A stretch of DNA of 64,000 nt, taken from assembly GCF_026151205.1 (NCBI RefSeq), contig NC_087078.1, positions 15,579,118-15,643,117 on the forward strand, written 5' to 3'. This DNA comes from Bolinopsis microptera (taxonomy: Eukaryota > Ctenophora > Tentaculata > Lobata > Bolinopsidae). Below the pieces are notes generated by a model, which saw only the letters and a list, made by a program, of their open reading frames with translations, ran no database searches and had not been told where the DNA came from. Positions 58,701-64,000 of this stretch are shown piece by piece. Position 1 is the stretch's first letter. Every line of letters starts with the position of its first letter. The position numbers and the translations under genes are program-made.

Positions 58701-61700
58701 CATGATTAAAGTTTGTAAAGTTTTGGGATAATTTTACGGCCTGGATGTGAACATTTTTAAAATATAGAAATGTTCAATGTTGTGTACTACTACTATAATT
58801 AAATTGTCTGCAGTGATCGATAAATAATGCTTTAGACGTGACGTATTGACGTTGACAGATGAAAATTTAAAGCTCCAATTTGGAAGTTCGATCTGGAATA
58901 ATGAAAAAATGGAAATACCGAGGATATCAAAAATAAAAAGAGCAATAACTGAACAAACTATAAATATACAATTGTGATTGATTGAGAAAAGAAAACGTAA
59001 AATAAAGTGTTTCAATATACCAAATGTTCTTGTAAGTCAGCGGAGGTGTGCGTTACTTCACCTTCTTCCTTGGACACGTCCTTAGTGATGTTCTTCAGAA
59101 TATCATTCGTCAAAACCCTGAAACCACGTACATGATTATTTAATGGACCTTAATAACCAAATACAGGATTAAACAGATCTTAATAATGGGTCATACAGGG
59201 CTTTCATCATGGGCTTGTAACTTTGTAATGAATGAAAAACCAATGAACCTAAAATTATAACTGTATATTGTACCATATCATGATCTTTCATCAATCATCA
59301 TATATGCTTGTGATGTATGAAAAAGCAATGATCCTAAAATTATAACTGCACAATATCAATGTGTGGGGATTGGTGAGGTGATTGAAGAGAATAACCCACC
59401 TGAACACTTGAAGAGCGAACTGCTGACAAGAAGGAATAGCGCTGGTAGGGGCCACTTCCTCCATTCCACCGAACACCACTAATTGTCTCACTCTCACGTG
59501 ATCTATCTTAGCTGTGAATTCCAACTGAGTGGGGAAATTAGCAATGAGTACTATTTTATAGTTCTGAGTAAATAAATATCATAGTTAAATTTATGAAGGA
59601 GTAAGTTTTCAGTGGATGCGAATTTGTATATTCATTTATTGCTTGATTAATTTGTTTTTGTGTTTAATTTATGATTATTTGTATCTGAGATTCTGTGATT
59701 AAATTTATTTTGTTGGTTGTAATGTTGTGATATTGCATAATTTATTGTAAATATAATATATGTTTCAGAATTATGTAATGTAACGTGATGGAAATATTTT
59801 AAACGGGCATATCCTGTCCAAACCCAGGATGCACTACATGAAGAATTCGTTGTAACTTTGTTTGAAAAGCATTAATAGTTCTTAGGAAATATCACAACTG
59901 TGAATAACTATCACACCACAGACCACGTCTTGAGGATTTCGTTAGCAGTTCTAAAGAATTGCAGAAGCTAGCTGATGTTTTGTCACCATCAGCTCAATCT
60001 GCGATGGAAGCTATTGTTGTTTAAATGTGATATGAAAAAGTTTGTTTACCTCGATATGACTGTATCCAGAAACCTCAAACCACAGCCATCCATTATGTCG
60101 CGTCGATAAGTCCTTACTCGAATGTAATTTCAAGACTTTTGGCTGGTTCCCAACTTTGAGAGAGACTTTTGTTGTGATGAATCCTCGATCCTCCTCATTG
60201 TTCAGATGAACTGCCAGAGCATGAATGGATTTGTTGGAGGGTATTTTAATGCCAATCCAGTTGTCCTTGTCTCCTGAAGTATGTCAGCATTTAGTTAATA
60301 CCGAGTTTAATACTTAATTAATTGAGTTAATATCATTTAGTATTTAGTTAATCGTATTCATAGTAGCAGAGGTTCGCTTAGTACGTGCATTTTGAAAGTA
60401 CTACGAACTTATGAGTCATGATCTAATCACGTCATTAATTAAACCAACATTAGTTTTGGCCGACTGACTGTCTCTCTCGGTAAATTCATCACAGAGAGTA
60501 GCAGAATGTGACCTTTAAGTTTTCGTTTCAATTGTCGCGTCGACAAGTAGTAAGTGACAGTTTAGTTGCTTATATAGACCCATTCCATTGCTATATAAAT
60601 GTGACACCTCTTAACGAGAAAGAGGGACAAGTATTGTTGACAAAGTAGCGTTTCGATAACGAACATTTGTTAACTTCTCAATTCTCAAGGTTAAACTGCT
60701 TTCTTTTTAATAGCCAATTCTTTCATACACGACCATCATGTTTAACTTATATTCAATGTTATTTTTGTAACCAAGGCAGTTATCAATCCCATTATTATGA
60801 ACGACTTTCAGAGATCATCTATTTTCATGTTTCAAAAGTTGGAGAGAGTCTCTCCTAGTTTATTCTCAAGATTAGGAGAATACTCCACTAAGTTACATTT
60901 TGTGGGGCTGACTGGAGACCCCATTAAGGCAGACTGAGAAACACTAGCACTGTTAACTGTCCAGACCCAGTCCAGTGCAATGTAACACCTCCCTGCTAGA
61001 GAGAGGCGAGATGAAGACGCAAATGTTATACTTATACTGGCAAATCAGAGAAAATATTTTCTTGTGTTTAAAATCGATGGAGAACAAGTAAGATAACTCC
61101 GATGTTAAATAGTCAGCCCACATCAAATCTACTAATTTTTGACTGCCGAACGTCCAGGGCGAATATATAATGTGATCATATCATCAGTGAACAAGCCGAC
61201 CAACCATTATAACTAGCAGTGTAGAATTCCTAAACTAAAACATTTAAAAGCTAATAATATAGCAGTATCGGAAATATCAGGATATCACATTGAGACGGTG
61301 TAAAAGTTAGAGAGAATCTCTCCTATTTTCCTATTTAAGGTTAGGAGATTGCTCCTTTATTTATAACATTTTGTGGGGCTGTCTGGTGAGTAGACCCCTA
61401 TCAGCCGCCTGAGATACTATGCACTGTTAACTGTCCAGACCCAGTCCAGTGCAATGTAACACCTCCCTACTAGAGAGAGGCGAGATGAAGACGCAAATGT
61501 TATACTTATACTGGCAAATCAGAGGAAATATTTTCTTGTGTTTTAAATAAAATCAATGTTCGGTGTGTCGACTGCATTATTTTAAGTTTGATATTTTCAC
61601 TGCCAGGTGTTTAAACTGAGACTGAGCAAACTCCACATTCCCACCAAATACCTTTAAAACGGCAGATAAAATTCCCACCAAATAACAGCAGATAAAAGAA

Positions 61701-63538
61701 ATTAATTAATTAGATAATTAATTAATCAGATAATTAATTAATCCAACCAACCTGACTCCCAGAAAGTATCGGTCTTCTTATCATGAAGATAAGGTATGAG
61801 GGAATCTCTAGAGGAGACCGTCAGCTCAACATCCGCCACGTTAGCAATCTCTACAGATCTGTTGAAAGTAGGAAGAGGGGTCGGACTCTCTCGTCTACTG
61901 GCACTTGTTAGTAGACGGTGAATGTGGCTGAACACTTGAGAGTCTTGAAGGAACTTGTGGTCTTCTGGCCGGAACTCCAGGTTCCAACATGATATTGCTA
62001 CCTGCGGTAAGAGTTAGTAAAACAGTTAGAAGAGTAGGAGGAGTTCCACTATCTTACTTAAAAGTTAGAACATTTTATCTTATCACATTTCAAAGATAAG
62101 ACATTTTCGTGAGATCTATTTTGATAGATAGGTGCAACAGCAGCCGGCATCAAAATAAAGTATCAAACCTTCTGAATGTGTGAACCAGCTGGGAGGCGAG
62201 GTAGCAGGTCAGATAATGACTGCATGACACCTCTAAAGGCAGCACTGACACAGCTGTCGTAGCATCTGATACTGCTGCTGATAGGATGCTGACAAATTGG
62301 GAGCAGGCCCCCCTTCTGTCTAGCCTGTGTTTGTCAATTTTAGTTTGATTAATAGCAGTTTTGTTTTAAAAACTACGTCCCAATTGAACTAGTCACGTCG
62401 ACCAAAGCCAACACGACTTATTTCAAATCAATGACACTGTAATCCAACAAATAAATATCAATCCTATTATTAACTGTACTTACTTCTGATGAGGAGGGAT
62501 CTGATAGGAGGCCCATATACAGTCTCCAAAGAACACTGTGTAATATAGGAAGTGAGGACACAGTCTTAAGTAGCCAATCTGCTGCTTGTAAGCCATGTGA
62601 GACGAGCCACGCTTTCTCGACACCTCTTATCAGCTCTTCTTCCAGGTCTTGTAGTGGTTGTTTCTGTGGGAGACCAGCTTGTGAAACAAAAGGGAACTGT
62701 GGTTCAAATTGTGACAAAGAGTGGAATTAGACGGACTCGAAAGTTTACTAATGTTTTGTTCTGACACGCTTGACAGATCACGATGATATTTAATCTTTTT
62801 TAGTTTTCTGCAGTGAGTTACACTGTATATTATTTCAAAAGATATGAAATGCCCCAAGAAGGGAAGGGTTTGTACCTGAGACATGAACCCAAACAACCAG
62901 CCCCGGTCCAGCGAGATGACTGTAGCTAACTTCCGCAGTTGAGGCGAGGGATTTTGTAAAATATTCGTCCGTTTTGCATCTTTCTGCAATAAAGTTAATT
63001 CGAAAATCAGACAATGAAATATAATTTTTTATTAATGAAACAAAATCTATATAATTTGACAAGGATAGCTATTAGCTATTAATGCTTATATATGACATGA
63101 AACATGAATGTGCATTGTGAAAACAAGTGTGAGCGCGTGATCAAGCAGCAGAGGCACCATTTAGTTGCAAAAAAAACCCTGCAGCCTTTCTCATTTTAAT
63201 TGCAAATTATACATATAATGCAGAAAATGAACGGTAAATTATGTGATTTCACAACCACTGTCCGCAACTAAACAGCGCCTCTGACGAGCATAAAAATATA
63301 GCCAGCAGCCCGAGAATTCACTGACCCATTTCCCCTTCCTTGGAATGGTGGCAATGGAAAGAGATTTCTGAACGGGTCTGTCTTTGCGGTTCATAATGTG
63401 CTGTGATGATGCTATCATGATCGGTTCTACAATGCTGGTAAGGGCGGAGCCGGAGCTATGTCCCACTTCCACCTCATGCCGAATTTTGGCAGATTTCGGG
63501 CGGTTTGGTGACTTTGGTCCCGAACTTTGGCGGTGCTC
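49782..63538 (-). CDS. MYCBP2: MYCBP2 / Highwire / RPM-1 (PHR) E3 ubiquitin ligase, C-terminal 20 exons (partial)
   Basis: Giant RCR-type E3 ligase of neurons, regulating synapse and axon biology in known animals. Exons: 63326-63538, 62876-62983, 62484-62663, 62169-62324, 61752-62001, 60050-60273, 59400-59524, 59021-59117, 58406-58559, 57607-58265, 57236-57382, 56752-56912, 54022-54143, 53446-53541, 52773-52857, 52301-52352, 52008-52117, 51681-51798, 50987-51084, 49782-50019; 1130 codons, all phases match. Order: Ser-rich linker; DOC-like domain ([30 protein letters not shown]); helical region; B-box-like [19 protein letters not shown] ([27 protein letters not shown]); tandem-cysteine domain ([32 protein letters not shown]) ending [11 protein letters not shown]. 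Esterification residues appear kept: the relay Cys in GGEAQC, Glu in DPEDLVC, and Cys-Phe plus His in [12 protein letters not shown]. The N-terminal part lies beyond 64000. The 5'-most exon here (weak acceptor) is least certain. Confidence 0.97.
50008..50240 (-). repeat. Minisatellite built from a splice acceptor and exon start
   Basis: About seven units of 32 or 37 bp, minus-strand consensus CTTACATTTCACAACCCCAC followed by TAGGTATTGCTG. Each contains the intron end (CCACTAG) and the first ~10 exon bases of the last MYCBP2 exon, whose real acceptor is the unit nearest the exon (exon starts at 50019). Confidence 0.93.
50649..50916. repeat. Inverted repeat, 91 bp arms and 86 bp loop
   Basis: Arms 50649-50739 and 50826-50916 are essentially exact reverse complements, beginning TATCACTTCGAGATGGCCAG and ending GGGGAATGATCCCAG. 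It lies in the last intron of the MYCBP2-like gene. The left arm and loop contain a tRNA-like sequence. Confidence 0.95.
50716..50787 (-). pseudogene. tRNA-like sequence (tRNA pseudogene or SINE head)
   Basis: A 72-nt cloverleaf can be drawn: acceptor GGGTCAG with TTGTCCC (6 of 7 pairs with one wobble), D-arm TAGCTCAATTGGTAGAGC matching the pol III A box, anticodon arm around loop CGCGAAA, T-stem CTGGG/CCCAG. Against function: position 33 is G instead of T, and the T-loop reads ATCATTC instead of TTCRANN, so the B box is degraded. Best read as a tRNA-derived repeat component. Confidence 0.5.
52158..52187. repeat. 30 bp perfect palindrome
   Basis: CACCATCTCATATTT followed directly by its reverse complement, within an intron of the MYCBP2-like gene. 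Confidence 0.9.
54155..54655. repeat. 32 bp minisatellite (~15 units)
   Basis: Unit GGGAGCTGGAGGGGATAATA then AACATTAACATT, highly homogeneous with a few single-base variants. It begins about 10 bp inside the intron upstream (on the transcript) of the exon at 54022-54143, close to the acceptor. Confidence 0.96.
55342..55632 (+). other. Unidentified 96-codon open frame inside an intron
   Basis: Opposite strand to MYCBP2 within its 2.6 kb intron. It encodes a mixed, non-repetitive peptide (..[20 protein letters not shown].. and ..[20 protein letters not shown]) with a more protein-like composition than other stray frames. The LFDP stretch loosely recalls hAT transposase C-terminal regions, but this is not a firm match. 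The frame begins at GTG, so any real start is upstream or absent. It could be a transposon relic or chance. Confidence 0.25.
56294..56435. repeat. Hairpin MITE-like foldback
   Basis: Arms of about 60 bp, GTATAAGTACCAATAAAAAA on and its complement ending TTTTTATTGGTAAATCCCTTATAC, separated by a short loop near 56355. Imperfect but strong. It sits in a MYCBP2 intron. Confidence 0.8.
58577..58662. repeat. 7 bp tandem repeat (TGACTGA)n
   Basis: About twelve copies of ATGACTG, just upstream (on the transcript) of the exon at 58406-58559. Confidence 0.97.
59717..59877 (+). repeat. Dispersed ~165 bp repeat, copy 2
   Basis: Matches 3813-3976 in the same orientation with scattered substitutions and short gaps; begins GTAATGTTGTGATATTGCAT and ends TTGAAAAGCATTAATA. 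Lies in an intron of the MYCBP2-like gene. Confidence 0.8.
60838..61544 (+). repeat. Direct duplication of a ~235 bp segment
   Basis: 60838-61070 and 61307-61544 are direct copies. The last ~125 bp (CACTGTTAACTGTCCAGACC to TATTTTCTTGTGTTT) is almost identical, while the first part (GAGAGARTCTCTCCTA..TTTTGTGGGGCTG) has diverged more. It lies in the intron between the exons at 60050-60273 and 61752-62001. No known RNA family is recognised. Confidence 0.9.
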
Positions 63539-64000
63539 CTTTATTGAAATATTATAATGTGAAAGTTTGATACAAACGTTCCGTGATTAAAAACAATGCA
63601 GGAATGAGTGAATCTGATCTATTAAACATGGAAATGCAGAAATTTGACTCTTGAATATAGAACATCAGCTCATAATAGTAAGGGGAAAAGTGGTCGATTT
63701 AAGGGTTCCGTTGGATTTAAATGTTCACAAGGATTTAGCAACGGAATATGGTAGTTAGAACCCATACGAACATAATTAGACTTGTCACCAATTTTGTATC
63801 TCGACAGAAACACCACTTTTTACCACTTTTTACCACCTTTGTACCACTTTTCTGGTTTGCCAAATATCTTTAGTTGTGAACGTCGTAGAAGGCTGAAAAT
63901 TAACCTAGAATGTTTATCTTATCAAGGAGTAAAACTTTTGTACAAAAATTTTTACATTGGACAATCAGCTAATTGGATAATTACCAATTAGTTAATTACC
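63539..64000. other. Intron or upstream sequence of the MYCBP2-like gene
   Basis: No further exon recognised before the window end. The missing N-terminal exons (RCC1-like and PHR domains in known orthologues) should lie beyond it on the minus strand. Confidence 0.6.

Noticed and set aside
49782-63538. UBR4-type ligase as first impression from the Cys-rich exons
   Set aside because: The RING, the [13 protein letters not shown] segment and the GCGVCRN ending are those of MYCBP2/Highwire, and the DOC-like domain upstream agrees.

Overview
This is a window of an animal (metazoan) nuclear genome. The signs are spliced genes with GT-AG introns, vertebrate-type TTAGGG telomere repeats, a rhodopsin-like GPCR, a Polycomb RING (PCGF) gene and a MYCBP2/Highwire/RPM-1 ubiquitin ligase gene. 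The sequence is AT-rich, introns run from about 150 bp to 4 kb, and repeats are dense. I cannot name the species. An invertebrate, possibly non-bilaterian, fits best, and this is an inference only.

Layout. 1-3.8 kb: a long satellite of about 29 bp units with an eroded 1 kb centre. 3.8-10.8 kb: gene-poor, with a short E-box/AP-1-like array and a CRE-like stretch. 10.8-15.1 kb (+): five-exon GPCR, reconstructed to 390 aa. 16.6-20.95 kb (+): secreted two-domain protein resembling SUEL/rhamnose-binding lectins. 22.1-31.9 kb (-): eight-exon PCGF gene, 422 aa, whose intron 2 holds a broken antisense LINE and a poly-C run and whose intron 1 holds a mariner-like MITE, a large foldback and a minisatellite. 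33.5-35.0 kb (-): intronless ten-finger C2H2 protein. 35.4-36.3 kb (-): intronless probable POLG2. 37-42.1 kb: repeat-rich, with a hAT-type MITE carrying an 8 bp target duplication, a GC-rich inverted-repeat element, and a 30 bp minisatellite interrupted twice by telomeric repeats boxed in inverted repeats. 43.3-44.7 kb (-): calmodulin-like EF-hand protein, 150 aa. 45-49.8 kb: no confident gene. 49.8-63.5 kb (-): the last 20 recognised exons (1130 aa) of a MYCBP2 orthologue, including the DOC-like, RING and tandem-cysteine regions; its 5' part lies beyond the window.

The genes are unrelated neighbours (signalling receptor, secreted lectin-like protein, chromatin, transcription, mitochondrial replication, calcium sensing, ubiquitin ligation), not an operon. 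For all spliced genes I joined exons by hand using splice sites, reading phase and family similarity. Every joined CDS given here keeps one frame and has a length divisible by three. The most unusual observations are the amplified splice acceptor at the last MYCBP2 exon, the boxed interstitial telomere cassettes, the tRNA-like fold inside a perfect-looking inverted repeat, and a PCGF gene carrying a RAWUL insertion plus a long basic tail.
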